From RCC1774 sp050330855 (GTDB lineage: Bacteria; Cyanobacteriota; Cyanobacteriia; Thermosynechococcales; Thermosynechococcaceae), in the NCBI GenBank assembly GCA_050330855.1, contig JBHJNL010000027.1:1-64000 (forward strand): a DNA stretch of 64,000 bases. The letters are read 5' to 3'. Below, piece by piece: positions 1-9,285 of the stretch (positions are counted from its first letter, which is position 1; each line of letters opens with the position of its first letter). The position numbers were made by a program, and so were the translations under genes. The notes beneath the pieces were generated by a model. The model had not been told where the DNA came from. It did no database searches and saw only the letters and a list, made by a program, of their open reading frames with translations.

Positions 1-1587
1 TATGTTCTCAACCTGATCGATACGCCGGGACATGTGGATTTTTCTTACGAGGTGTCGCGATCGCTAGCCGCCTGTGAAGGAGCCTTGCTGGTGGTGGATG
101 CATCTCAAGGAGTCGAGGCTCAAACTTTGGCGAACGTATACCTCGCCATTGAAAACGATCTAGAGATTATCCCCGTCCTCAACAAAATTGACCTGCCAGG
201 GGCTGAACCAGAACGCGTCAAGGATGAAATCGAAGAAATTGTCGGTCTTGACTGCAGTGGGGCTGTCCATGCATCGGCCAAATCCGGAATTGGCATTGAT
301 GAAATTCTAGAGTCCATTGTCCATCTAGTACCGCCGCCTCCCGATACAACGGATAAACCGCTACGGGCGTTGATTTTTGATAGCTACTACGATATCTATC
401 GCGGTGTGATTGTCTACTTTCGAGTCATGGATGGGACCGTTAAAAAGGGCGATCGCATCCACTTAATGGCCTCTGGTAAAGAATTTGACATTGACGAATT
501 GGGTGTGCTTTCCCCCACCCAGGTTCAAGTTGATGAACTCCATGCCGGAGAAGTGGGCTATATCGCAGCCGCCATCAAAGCTGTTGCAGATGCACGGGTT
601 GGCGACACCATTACCCTTGCGAAAGCTAAAGCATCTGAAGCGCTTCCGGGCTACGTTGAAGCCAAGCCGATGGTCTTCTGCGGCATGTTCCCTATTGATG
701 CCGATCAGTTCCCCGATTTGCGCGATGCCTTAGAGCGGCTGAAGCTCAACGATGCCGCCCTCAACTACGAGCCAGAAACCTCTAGCGCGATGGGGTTTGG
801 CTTCCGGTGCGGTTTTTTGGGCTTGCTACACATGGAAATTGTCCAAGAACGTCTAGAGCGTGAGTATAACCTCAACCTAATTATCACAGCTCCTTCGGTG
901 GTCTATCGAGTTACCACCAATACCGGCGAGGTGATCACCATTGATAACCCCAGTACGCTGCCGGACCCCAACCACCGCGAAAAAATTGAAGAACCCTACG
1001 TTCAGGTGGATATGATTACCCCCGAAGAGTACGTGGGGACGCTGATGGAGCTGGGCCAAGATCGGCGAGGCGAGTTTAAAGATATGAAATATCTGACGCC
1101 AGGGCGGACCACCTTGATTTACGAACTGCCGTTAGCGGAGGTCGTGACGGACTTTTTTGATCAGATGAAGTCTAGATCGCGCGGCTACGCCAGCATGGAG
1201 TATCACCTGATTGGTTACCGCGAGAATCATCTCGTCAAACTAGATATCATGATCAACGAAGATCCGGTAGATTCTTTGGCCGCAATTGTCCATCGGGATA
1301 AGGCATACGGGATGGGTCGGGCGTTAGTGAGCAAGCTCAAAGAGCTAATTCCGCGCCATCAGTTTAAGATCCCGATTCAGGCTGCGATCGGCTCGAAGGT
1401 GATTGCCAGTGAGCGCATCCCGGCTTTGCGTAAGGATGTACTGGCGAAGTGCTACGGCGGCGACATCTCGCGGAAGCGCAAGCTTTTAGAGAAGCAGAAG
1501 AAAGGTAAAAAGCGCATGAAGTCTGTGGGGAGTGTGGATGTACCCCAGGAGGCTTTCATGGCTGTTCTAAAGCTCAAGGATGATTAG
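1..1587 (+). CDS. lepA: Elongation factor 4 (LepA), 5' end outside the window
   Basis: Ribosomal back-translocase GTPase that acts on stalled or mis-translocated ribosomes. The reading frame is open from base 1, and the first codons give the G3 motif DTPGH (residues 8-12 of the visible part). The G4 motif NKID follows at about residue 60. The C-terminal LepA signature is clear, with the GxRxNxxVKLD-like region and the basic tail ending in KKGKKRMKSVG. The visible part is about 528 residues; the family is about 600, so roughly 70 residues with the P-loop are missing upstream. The ATG/GTG codons near base 34 are internal. hicA follows 26 bases after the stop. Identification is by strong family resemblance throughout. 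Confidence 0.97.
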   Translation, partial: YVLNLIDTPGHVDFSYEVSRSLAACEGALLVVDASQGVEAQTLANVYLAIENDLEIIPVLNKIDLPGAEPERVKDEIEEIVGLDCSGAVHASAKSGIGIDEILESIVHLVPPPPDTTDKPLRALIFDSYYDIYRGVIVYFRVMDGTVKKGDRIHLMASGKEFDIDELGVLSPTQVQVDELHAGEVGYIAAAIKAVADARVGDTITLAKAKASEALPGYVEAKPMVFCGMFPIDADQFPDLRDALERLKLNDAALNYEPETSSAMGFGFRCGFLGLLHMEIVQERLEREYNLNLIITAPSVVYRVTTNTGEVITIDNPSTLPDPNHREKIEEPYVQVDMITPEEYVGTLMELGQDRRGEFKDMKYLTPGRTTLIYELPLAEVVTDFFDQMKSRSRGYASMEYHLIGYRENHLVKLDIMINEDPVDSLAAIVHRDKAYGMGRALVSKLKELIPRHQFKIPIQAAIGSKVIASERIPALRKDVLAKCYGGDISRKRKLLEKQKKGKKRMKSVGSVDVPQEAFMAVLKLKDD

Positions 1588-1613
1588 ACCACAATGGTAT
1601 TTTCGGCCCTATC

Positions 1614-1799
1614 ATGAAGGTTAGGGATGTTATCAAACGCCTAGAGCAGGAGGGGTGGTACCTGGCTAGAACGAGAGGGAGTCATCGACAATTTAAGCAT
1701 CCAAATAAATTAGGAACGGTTACTGTATCTGGTAAGCCCAGTGTGGATATGCCACCTGGAACACTGAACAGTATTAAGAAGCAAGCCGACTGGAAGTAA
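1614..1799 (+). CDS. hicA: HicA-type toxin (mRNA interferase)
   Basis: Small 61-residue double-stranded-RNA-binding-like protein of the HicA/YcfA family, the toxin half of a type II toxin-antitoxin pair that cleaves mRNA. The diagnostic core is visible: GWYLARTRGSHRQFKHP, with the catalytic His in the GSHRQF motif at about residue 24, followed by a VTVSGKPS strand. Length fits the family (about 60). There is no strong ribosome-binding site before the ATG, so expression may depend partly on readthrough from lepA. hicB starts 14 bases after its stop, the usual toxin-first order. It looks intact. Confidence 0.9.
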   Translation: MKVRDVIKRLEQEGWYLARTRGSHRQFKHPNKLGTVTVSGKPSVDMPPGTLNSIKKQADWK

Positions 1800-1813
1800 G
1801 GAAGCACTGAACC

Positions 1814-2026
1814 ATGCGTTATGCCGTCATTCTTGAAGAAGGCACCAATAGTTTTGGTGCATATGTGCCTGATCTACCTGGTTGTGTTGCCGTCGGAGAG
1901 ACCAGTGAGGAAGTGATGAAATTGATCCAAGAAGCAATCCAGTTTCATATTGAAGGATTGCAAGCAGATGGACAACCTGTTCCTAAACCAGCTTCTATGG
2001 CTGAGTATGTTGACCTGTCAGCATAA
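1814..2026 (+). CDS. hicB: HicB-type antitoxin
   Basis: 70-residue HicB-like protein, the partner that binds and neutralises HicA. It has the partial RNase H-like fold signature: an initial strand (MRYAVILEEG), then GAYVPDLPGCVAVGET, then a helix ending in FHIEGLQADGQPVPKP. It lacks an obvious C-terminal DNA-binding extension, so it is the short HicB form. It sits 14 bases downstream of hicA. GGAAGCACTGAACC before the ATG holds a plausible ribosome-binding site (AAGGAAG). The module appears complete. Confidence 0.9.
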   Translation: MRYAVILEEGTNSFGAYVPDLPGCVAVGETSEEVMKLIQEAIQFHIEGLQADGQPVPKPASMAEYVDLSA

Positions 2027-2032
2027 AGGACA

Positions 2033-2227
2033 ATGACAAGAGAGTCCATAGCAGGACAGCCGTCAGTTAGTATTAAAAGCTTTGAATCTATTAGTGAGAA
2101 TGTCTTTGCCGACCTCGGTGACCAAGAGCCTGATCGCACAGTGGCTTGTGCTCAGGCAATGCTGCGTATCATTGATATCCTGTCGGAGCGAGGTTTGACT
2201 CAAGCAGAGGAACTGAGACGCTCCTGA
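2033..2227 (+). pseudogene. Truncated XRE-family antitoxin-like fragment
   Basis: 64-codon frame starting 6 bases after hicB. Residues 20-60 resemble the N-terminal half of the XRE/HigA-type antitoxins that accompany RelE/HigB toxins: ENVFADLG, a helix, then SERGLTQAEE, where the family continues into the recognition helix. Here translation stops at a TGA right after the first HTH helix, so the DNA-binding motif is incomplete. No HTH continuation was found in another frame downstream. I read it as a decayed remnant stuck to the hicAB locus; alternatively it is a short protein with a new role. Confidence 0.6.
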
Positions 2228-2306
2228 TATAGCGAGGACAATGAAAATCTGCTGCGCCCAGCAGGGGAAACTCGTATGCTTTTAGAGAGATACTATCAAG
2301 CCTGCA

Positions 2307-3488
2307 ATGCAATATCGACGTTTCGGACGCACTGAACTACAAATGCCCGTCTTCTCCTGCGGGGGGATGCGTTACCAATATTCCTGGAAAGACTCTGAGG
2401 CTGACTCCATCACCCAGGCCAACCAAGATAATCTTGAAGCAACCATTCGCCGTGCAATGGAGCTGGGACTCACCCATATTGAGACAGCCAGAGGCTATGG
2501 TACTTCTGAGATTCAGCTTGGTCAGATTCTACCTCAACTGCCCCGCGAACAGCTTATTATTCAGACCAAGGTCAGTCCTTCCCCTGACCCTGAAGCCTTT
2601 CGACAAACCTTTGAGCAGTCTCTGAGCAATCTGCAGCTCGATCGGGTGGATTTGTTGGGGCTACACGGCATCAATACGCCAGAAATCTTGGACCATAGCG
2701 TTCGACCCGGTGGCTGTTTAGCGGTGGCGCGTCAGCTCCAGCAGGAAGGGAAGGTGGGATTTGTTGGCTTCTCGACCCACGGGCCGACGGAGTTGATTGT
2801 CGATGCGATCGCAAGCAACCAATTCGACTATGTAAACCTGCACTGGTACTACATTAACCAAAACAACTGGCCTGCGATTGCAGCCGCTACGGCTCATGAT
2901 ATGGGCGTTTTTATCATTAGCCCGTCCAACAAAGGAGGGCTGCTCTATCAGCCCTCCCAGATCCTGACAGAGCTATGTACGCCCCTAAGTCCCATGGTGT
3001 TTAATGACCTCTTCTGTCTGAGTCATCCCCAAGTTCACACCTTGAGTCTTGGCGCAGCCTGTCCCCGTGATTTTGATGAGCATATTCACGCATTAGCCCT
3101 ACTGGATCAAGCCCCTTACATTTTGCCCCCCATTATTGAGCGTCTCGAAGATCAGGCCATAGAGGTGCTGGGAGAAGACTGGGTCGAAAACTGGCATCAG
3201 GGATTGCCAGCCCCCGAAGAGACCCCTGGCCAAATTAATATCCCTGTGATCCTTTGGCTCCGTAACCTAGCCGTTGCCTATGAGATGGTGGACTATGGGC
3301 AAATGCGCTACAACCTGCTCGGCAATGGTGGTCACTGGTTTCCGGGCAAAACAGCTGCTCAAGTGGAAGAATTTGATCTCAGCGATTGTCTTACCAACAG
3401 CCCCTACCGCGATCAAATTCCGGGACTATTGCTCGATGCTCACCAGAAGTTAGGCTCTGTTGCCGTGAATCGGTTGTCTGAGACCTAG
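2307..3488 (+). CDS. Aldo/keto reductase family protein with degenerate C-terminal Fe-S region
   Basis: 393-residue predicted oxidoreductase. The N-terminal 280 residues form the aldo/keto reductase barrel: GRTELQMPVFSCGGMRY at the start, ETARGYGTSE holding the catalytic Tyr, an IQTKV lysine strand and DLLGLHG with the usual His. The C-terminal 100 residues occupy the place of the 4Fe-4S ferredoxin-like domain seen in related bacterial enzymes, but the expected CxxCxxC clusters are replaced (for example APEETPGQINIP and a single Cys in DLSDCLTNSP). The cluster is therefore probably absent. Substrate unknown; NADP(H) use is inferred from the family. Confidence 0.85.
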   Translation: MQYRRFGRTELQMPVFSCGGMRYQYSWKDSEADSITQANQDNLEATIRRAMELGLTHIETARGYGTSEIQLGQILPQLPREQLIIQTKVSPSPDPEAFRQTFEQSLSNLQLDRVDLLGLHGINTPEILDHSVRPGGCLAVARQLQQEGKVGFVGFSTHGPTELIVDAIASNQFDYVNLHWYYINQNNWPAIAAATAHDMGVFIISPSNKGGLLYQPSQILTELCTPLSPMVFNDLFCLSHPQVHTLSLGAACPRDFDEHIHALALLDQAPYILPPIIERLEDQAIEVLGEDWVENWHQGLPAPEETPGQINIPVILWLRNLAVAYEMVDYGQMRYNLLGNGGHWFPGKTAAQVEEFDLSDCLTNSPYRDQIPGLLLDAHQKLGSVAVNRLSET

Positions 3489-3539
3489 TTTAACTAGATT
3501 GTGATAGTCTATCTGGCATTACAGAATTGAAGGTATGTC

Positions 3540-4601
3540 GTGGCAAAGCTGAATGTGGGACTCCTATTCGGGGGCTGTTCTGGAGAGCATGAGGTTTCTA
3601 TTGTTTCGGCACAGGCAATTGAGCGCGGGCTAAAAGACCCGGCAAATCTTGAGCAATATACCGTTACCCCCTTCTACATTCGCAAAGACGGCTTTTGGCT
3701 GTCGGGTGAGGCCGCTCAGCAGGTTTTAGCGACTGGACAACCTATTGAGCCTGACGATCAGCCCAATCGATGGCAGTTCCCTGCAGACACTGCTCAGATG
3801 GATGTTTGGTTCCCGATTCTGCATGGCCCCAATGGTGAAGACGGCACCATTCAAGGATTGCTGCAGCTTATGCAGGTGCCCTATGTGGGGTCGGGCGTGC
3901 TATGCTCCGCTGCCGCCATGGATAAGCTCTCTATGAAAACCATCTTTGCTGCCGCCGGTTTGCCCCAGGTGAACTATGCGGCGGTCACCCGTGCCCAGGT
4001 CTGGTCTGATCCCTGTGTGTATACCAAGCTGTGCGATCGCCTAGAAGAAGAATTTGACTATCCCTGCTTTGTCAAACCAGCCAATCTTGGCTCCTCGGTG
4101 GGGGTCTCAAAGGTTCGGTCTCGCGCTGAGCTAGTGACCGCATTAGATAGTGCCGCTGGCTACGATAGCCGCATCATTGTTGAAGCTGGTGTGGTGGCTC
4201 GTGAAGTCGAATGTGCGGTTTTGGGTAACGATAAGCCCCAGGCCTCTATTATTGGTGAAATCACCTTTGAGAGTGATTTCTACGATTACGAAACGAAATA
4301 CACGGCGGGCAAGGCAGATCTGCACATGCCAGCCAAGCTACCGACTCAGATTGCTGAACTGATTCAAGAGCGAGCAGTGCAGGCCTTTCAGGCCGTTGAT
4401 GCGGCTGGGTTAGGGCGAGTGGATTTCTTTTACGTCGAATCTACGGGGGACGTACTGATTAATGAGATCAATACCCTACCTGGGTTTACCGCCACGAGCA
4501 TGTATCCACAACTTTGGGAAAAAACAGGAATCGAATTCCCTGAGTTGGTGGCACAACTGATCAATCTAGCGATAGAAAAAGATAAAGCGGCAAAGGTCTA
4601 G
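3540..4601 (+). CDS. ddl: D-alanine--D-alanine ligase
   Basis: ATP-grasp ligase that makes D-Ala-D-Ala for peptidoglycan precursors in the cytoplasm. 353 residues, normal for the longer DdlA-like form. Visible motifs: VGLLFGGCSGEHEVSIVSA at the N-terminus, HGPNGEDGTIQGLL, the ATP-grasp segment FVKPANLGSSVGVSKV, and the C-terminal metal- and substrate-binding stretch VLINEINTLPGFTATSMYP. The start is GTG at 3540, giving the conserved MAKLNVGLLFGG; an ATG five bases upstream is out of frame. It converges with the zinc-ribbon gene 22 bases downstream. Confidence 0.97.
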   Translation: MAKLNVGLLFGGCSGEHEVSIVSAQAIERGLKDPANLEQYTVTPFYIRKDGFWLSGEAAQQVLATGQPIEPDDQPNRWQFPADTAQMDVWFPILHGPNGEDGTIQGLLQLMQVPYVGSGVLCSAAAMDKLSMKTIFAAAGLPQVNYAAVTRAQVWSDPCVYTKLCDRLEEEFDYPCFVKPANLGSSVGVSKVRSRAELVTALDSAAGYDSRIIVEAGVVAREVECAVLGNDKPQASIIGEITFESDFYDYETKYTAGKADLHMPAKLPTQIAELIQERAVQAFQAVDAAGLGRVDFFYVESTGDVLINEINTLPGFTATSMYPQLWEKTGIEFPELVAQLINLAIEKDKAAKV

Positions 4602-4623
4602 GAGAAAGAATAGGTATAAAAAT

Positions 4624-5247
4624 TCAATCGACTGGCTCTTGAAGCTCAAATGAATGACCACAGTATCGACAAAGCCGTGCTGCAGCTTTCACTGATTCAG
4701 CACACATTGGGCATATCTTTCCCCGATCCATAGCAGTTTCTGCTGTGTAATCCAATGAATGATTAGTTTGACTATCTTCAGAAAGAATATAGGTCACAGA
4801 TAATGTTCCGGCGGGTTTAACGATAACCAGATAAAATAAGATTAATAATCCAAAACCACAAAAGAGAATGAATATTGCCGCCAATAAATATGTGGCAGAA
4901 CTATAGCTACCCTCAGCCCAGCTTTGAGAGGTAGGATGGTAACCTGCTTCTGCCATACTGGCAGCATCATACTCAAAGTTCTTCAGCGCTGTATTTTGCG
5001 TGCCACGGTAGTTTTTTATAATCGACCTCGGCTTCGGTTCTTTCGAGGTTGCTGTAACAGGAGTTTCTGGTTCGCCTGGTATAAGATTGGAAGCTATATC
5101 AGGAGCTAGCAGAGCATCAGCAGGTACACCAGATAATTCTGATTTTTTTGGCTGATCAGCCCAACCACAGTACCTACAAACTTGACGCCCCGTTGCAAGA
5201 GGCGGATTTAATGTTTTGTAGCATTGGGGACATTCATTTAAGCTCAT
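4624..5247 (-). CDS. Zinc-ribbon membrane protein, function unknown
   Basis: 207 residues with two separate zinc ribbons around one membrane segment. The N-terminal ribbon has CPQC (about residues 7-10) and CRYCGW (24-29). A polar linker follows, then one hydrophobic helix (about residues 118-148, LLAAIFILFCGFGLLILFYLVIV). The C-terminal ribbon has CPMCAE and CRYCGHSFEL, like the ribbons fused to bacterial DUF-type membrane proteins. No catalytic domain is visible. The 262 bases upstream are AT-rich and hold its likely promoter. Function is not recognisable. Confidence 0.7.
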   Translation of the reverse strand: MSLNECPQCYKTLNPPLATGRQVCRYCGWADQPKKSELSGVPADALLAPDIASNLIPGEPETPVTATSKEPKPRSIIKNYRGTQNTALKNFEYDAASMAEAGYHPTSQSWAEGSYSSATYLLAAIFILFCGFGLLILFYLVIVKPAGTLSVTYILSEDSQTNHSLDYTAETAMDRGKICPMCAESVKAAARLCRYCGHSFELQEPVD

Positions 5248-5509
5248 CTTGCTTTATATAGTTAGAGTTAACAGAATCAGGAAAGTAAATTTAATTAAGA
5301 ATATTTTTTCCAAGCATAAAATTCAGTTAATTAATCAACTGAAAATTGTATGGCTTGTTATTTAGATTTCAATAAATTAATCATATTATTATATATGTCT
5401 CTCTCGATTTTTGCCATAACATTGAGTCGTTGATTCTATGGTCTGAGTTTCAATGGGTTAATGTAAAAGAACCTAAGCCAAAAGAAGGGTTCAGCCCTTC
5501 TCCTTCGTT

Positions 5510-6222
5510 ATGCCATCCCCGTTCCCTGGAATGGATCCTTGCCTAGAGCAGCCGGACCTCTGGCCCGAGGTACACAGTCGGCTGTTAGTTGCGATTGCAG
5601 ACTATCTCGGCCCCCAATTGAGACCCAAATATCGAGTTGCAATTGAAAAGCGCGTCTATGAAGACACCATTGGCAACTTACCGGTGGGGTGTCCTGACGT
5701 TTCTGTTTTAAAAAGAACTTCCGCCCCCCTGCCGTCAGCACGGCTGTCATGGAGCCGGTCATCGTTGAACTGCCCATGCCCGAAGAGATTCAGGAGTGTT
5801 ATCTAGAAATTCGTGAAGTAGTTACTGGATTGATGATAGCGACGATGGAGCTGATTTCGCCCAGCAACAAGCGAGCAGGGAAGGGGCGACAGCAGTATGA
5901 AGAGAAGAGGCTTAAAATTTTTGCCAGTCAAACCCATCTGGTAGAAATCGATCTAATCCGGGCCTTTGAGCCGTTACCCATGCTAGGGATAGCGGAATAT
6001 TCTCTGTATCGCATTCTGGTGAGCCGTGCAGACCGACGGCCCCAGGCGGCGCTTTATCCCTTCAACTTACAGCGTCCGATTCCAGCCTTTCCCCTGCCGC
6101 TAAAATCAGACGATACTGAAATCCTGTTAGAGCTGCAGCCCTTATTAAACCAGCTCTATGACCGAGCCAGCTATGATTTAGCTATCGACTATAACAAGGA
6201 GCCAGTGCCTACTACTACTTGA
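5510..6222 (+). pseudogene. DUF4058 family gene broken by a frameshift
   Basis: Two overlapping frames make one DUF4058 protein, a cyanobacteria-rich family of unknown function. The first frame (from ATG 5510) begins MPSPFPGMDPCLEQPDLWPE and reaches PDVSVLK. The second carries on from about base 5715 with the expected NFRPPAV, then ELPMPEEIQECYLEIREVVTG and ELISPSNKRAGKGRQQY, and ends at 6222. The shift falls at the A-run in TTTTAAAAAGAAC (about 5707-5719). It is either a real inactivating indel or a homopolymer sequencing error; ribosomal slippage is possible but less likely. Confidence 0.8.
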
Positions 6223-6347
6223 AGAGGATAGGGCTTGGGCTGATACGCTACTGAGAGAGAAAAAGTGTCGGTAAGATGTGTCTCTCTCTATTCTTGCCAT
6301 AATGCAAGAATAGACGCACCAATAGCAGCAAGGAACGTTAGCCATCA

Positions 6348-6737
6348 ATGATGCCACAGATGCCGCAAGCCTTTAATGATCTCCTGACGCTAGAAGAGTG
6401 TACCGCGATTGATCAGACCTTACTGCCGACTCGCGATCGCTTCTCTATTCGCATCACGGTCTATAGCTGGCGATATTTATCGAAGGTCAGTGCTGCATTA
6501 GATACACCCATCGCTGAACTGACAGCGCCCCAAATTTATAACTGGGTGGGCGAAGATCAGAAAATGACTGCCGCTGAAGGCCAAGGGGAAGAATTTGTGG
6601 GTTGGTTTGCGAACCTGCTACATTCGTCACTCAAACCGCTACAACAGATTGCTCAAGCTCATAAAACATCTATCGAGGGTTTAACGCTAGAGCAGATTGT
6701 GGGTTGGTTTGAAGATCAGGTAAAAGCGATTCCATAA
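6348..6737 (+). CDS. Conserved-looking hypothetical protein
   Basis: 129 residues, soluble and helical by composition, without signal peptide or membrane segment. Recurrent Trp/Phe positions (YSWRYL, YNWVGED, FVGWFANLL, IVGWFEDQV) suggest a compact helical bundle. The frame has good codon use and a SD-like AAGGAACG about 14 bases before the ATG. An alternative start is the second ATG one codon later. I do not recognise the family. It lies between the broken DUF4058 gene and the convergent guaA gene. Confidence 0.55.
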   Translation: MMPQMPQAFNDLLTLEECTAIDQTLLPTRDRFSIRITVYSWRYLSKVSAALDTPIAELTAPQIYNWVGEDQKMTAAEGQGEEFVGWFANLLHSSLKPLQQIAQAHKTSIEGLTLEQIVGWFEDQVKAIP

Positions 6738-6928
6738 ATCATTAGCATCAGGCTATCGAATCGTAAACTTGTGTTAACCCAGCGGTCAACTGCCCCTCTA
6801 GCTGAATGAGCGGTTCGGCACTGGGGTGAGGGTGTACCCAGGGCTAAGTTCGATAAGTTTTAAAATTCTCATTCATAAGGGACACGTCATCAAGGGGCAG
6901 CGAGACTGACTGCAACGCCTCAATATTA

Positions 6929-8560
6929 TTATTCCCATTCAATGGTTCCAGGCGGTTTTGAGGTGATGTCATAGACTACTCTGTTGACGCCCTTTACCTC
7001 ATTGACAATCCGGTTTGAGATGGTTTCGAGTAACTCGTAGGGCGCACGGGACCAGTCCGCTGTCATGCCATCTTCACTAGAAATAAAGCGCAGCACGATG
7101 GGGTGAGCGTAGGTGCGCTGGTCACCCATTACGCCTACGCTGCGAACGGGCAGCAACACCGCGAATGCTTGCCAAAAGTCGTGGTAGTAACCGGCGCGAT
7201 TGATCTCTTGCCGAACCACGAGATCGGCATCGCGCAAAATATTTAAACGCTCTGCGGTCACCTCGCCAATAATTCGGATCGCCAACCCCGGCCCAGGGAA
7301 GGGATGCCGATTCACAATTTCTTCGGGTAATCCGAGTGAACGACCCAATTGACGAACTTCGTCCTTAAAGAGCTTGCGGAGGGGTTCGACGAGCTTAAAT
7401 CTTAAATCTTTAGGCAATCCCCCTACGTTGTGGTGGCTTTTAATCTTCACAGCGACCCGTTCACCCGTCGCTGGGTCAACGTTAGTGTCGGCAGACTCGA
7501 TCACGTCAGGATAGAGCGTACCCTGGGCTAGGTAATCAAAGGGACCCAAGCGCCGGGACTCTTCTTCAAAAACCTGAATAAATTCATGGCCGATCCGTTT
7601 GCGTTTAATCTCAGGATCCGTTACCCCTTCAATCTGGACCAAGAACCGCTCACGGGCCTGCACATGCACAACGGAAATGTGGAATTGTTCTTGAAATAGC
7701 TTCACCAGGCGTTCAGGTTCGCCCTTCCGCATGAAGCCCTGATCGATAAACATGCACGTTAATCGATCTCCAATGGCGCGATGCAGCAAAAAGGCCAGCG
7801 TCGAAGAATCAACACCACCAGAGAGTGCCAGCAGCACCCGCTTATCGCCAACCCTCGCCTTGACTTCACGAATGGCTTCTTCGATAAACGCATCGGTGGT
7901 CCAGGTGGGTTCACACTCACAACTGTGATAGACGAAGTTGCGAATCAGTGCTTGACCACATTGGGAGTGGACCACTTCAGGGTGGAATTGAACGCCATAG
8001 AGGTGGCGAATATGGTTTGCGATCGCCGCCGCCGGCGTGTTGGCGGTATGGGCCAGCACCACAAAACCCTCTGGCAATTGGGTGACGGAATCCCCATGAC
8101 TCATCCACATCGTGGAGCCGGTTTCAACATTGGTGAGCAAATCTGTGGGATCATCAATGATCAACGAGGCTTTGCCATATTCTGCCGTCTCGGCTGGTTC
8201 TACTTGGCCACCAAGCTGCTGCACCATGAGCTGCATCCCGTAGCACACCCCCAATATAGGGATGCCCAGATCCCAAATCTGAGGATCGCATAGGGGTGCA
8301 TGCTCTGTATATACCGAGCTAGGGCCACCAGAAAGAATAATTCCTTTGGGGTTGAGCTGCCTGAGCTGTTCCGCCGTCGTTCGGTAGGACAGCACCTCCG
8401 AATAAACCTGGGTTTCACGAATACGGCGGGCGATCAGTTCAGAATACTGAGACCCAAAATCAAGGATAGCGATCATTTGCCGATCCACATCATTGCGTGC
8501 ATCGGAGGCTTCATTGGAAGTTGAGAGGGGAGACTGAATCTGAGAAGGCACTTTATTCAT
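6929..8560 (-). CDS. guaA: GMP synthase (glutamine-hydrolysing)
   Basis: Converts XMP to GMP with glutamine nitrogen in purine synthesis. The N-terminal class I glutamine amidotransferase domain has AILDFGSQYSELIARRIRE, the nucleophile motif GVCYGMQLM and the FHPEV His-Glu pair. The ATP-pyrophosphatase domain has LALSGGVDSSTLAF. The C-terminal dimerisation domain has HPFPGPGLAIRIIGEV and ends ITSKPPGTIEWE. I chose the ATG at 8560 (MNKVPSQ), 543 residues, because cyanobacterial GuaA proteins carry a short N-terminal extension. A longer frame starts at 8596, and the core could start at the Met at 8476. Confidence 0.96.
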   Translation of the reverse strand: MNKVPSQIQSPLSTSNEASDARNDVDRQMIAILDFGSQYSELIARRIRETQVYSEVLSYRTTAEQLRQLNPKGIILSGGPSSVYTEHAPLCDPQIWDLGIPILGVCYGMQLMVQQLGGQVEPAETAEYGKASLIIDDPTDLLTNVETGSTMWMSHGDSVTQLPEGFVVLAHTANTPAAAIANHIRHLYGVQFHPEVVHSQCGQALIRNFVYHSCECEPTWTTDAFIEEAIREVKARVGDKRVLLALSGGVDSSTLAFLLHRAIGDRLTCMFIDQGFMRKGEPERLVKLFQEQFHISVVHVQARERFLVQIEGVTDPEIKRKRIGHEFIQVFEEESRRLGPFDYLAQGTLYPDVIESADTNVDPATGERVAVKIKSHHNVGGLPKDLRFKLVEPLRKLFKDEVRQLGRSLGLPEEIVNRHPFPGPGLAIRIIGEVTAERLNILRDADLVVRQEINRAGYYHDFWQAFAVLLPVRSVGVMGDQRTYAHPIVLRFISSEDGMTADWSRAPYELLETISNRIVNEVKGVNRVVYDITSKPPGTIEWE

Positions 8561-8793
8561 CCTTATCGGCGAGGGGCAAAGCAGGGAAGGACACAATAAA
8601 AGGGCTGGTTGGATAAAACATTACGCCCTGGGACGGCTAATGATCCTAGGGCAATATCAAAGTGAATTTTTAGTAAAGCAATTAAAAAATATTCATATCA
8701 GTTTAGGTCAATCTTGGTGCAGGTGCCAAAGGCCCACCCACTTCTTTTGCCGGGATAACCACCCCAACGTCATCGATAGACCGCTGAATCTCT

Positions 8794-9285
8794 TTACCCA
8801 GGACGGTTTGACCGTTTTGTCCTTGGCCCCGATCTCCATGCTGAATATAAAAGACAAACAAGACCCACATTGATGGCAATATCCGCCACGTTGAAGACCG
8901 GAAACTGAATGAGTCGAAAATCAAGAAAGTCGATGACCTTACCCGTCAACAGGCGATCTATTCCGTTCCCCGCTGCTCCGCCCAGCAAAAAACCATAGCC
9001 CGTCTGCTCCCAGCGAACCAAGCGAGGGTTGAATAGCCCTAACGCGATCAAGACAATACAAACGAGAAGAGAGAGCCAACGAAGCCAATCAACCCCTTGA
9101 AAGAGGCTGAAGGCGGCTCCTGTATTAATCACGTAGGTAAAATGGAAAACATTGGGCCACAGAGGCCAAGTATCGGCGGGAATTGTCAATTCAAACGTCT
9201 TGAGCACCCATTCTTTCGTGAGCCGATCTAGACCTAAGCTGCCTAGGGCGGCGAGCCAAAACAGAAGGTTCCGGGGTCGAGACAT
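8794..9285 (-). CDS. lspA: Lipoprotein signal peptidase (signal peptidase II)
   Basis: Inner-membrane aspartic protease that removes signal peptides from prolipoproteins. 163 residues from ATG 9285, normal length. The family blocks are visible: LDRLTKEWVL, the NTGAAFSLFQG loop, GNGIDRLLTGKVIDFLDF with the first catalytic Asp, and FNVADIAINVG with the second. Four hydrophobic helices surround these. The start codon overlaps the bioY stop by one base (TGATG), so the two genes are probably translationally coupled. It may serve the lipoproteins at 35945 and 62664. Confidence 0.95.
   Translation of the reverse strand: MSRPRNLLFWLAALGSLGLDRLTKEWVLKTFELTIPADTWPLWPNVFHFTYVINTGAAFSLFQGVDWLRWLSLLVCIVLIALGLFNPRLVRWEQTGYGFLLGGAAGNGIDRLLTGKVIDFLDFRLIQFPVFNVADIAINVGLVCLLYSAWRSGPRTKRSNRPG

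Noticed and set aside
7781..8293. 170-codon plus-strand frame inside guaA
   Set aside because: Antisense shadow of a well-conserved gene.
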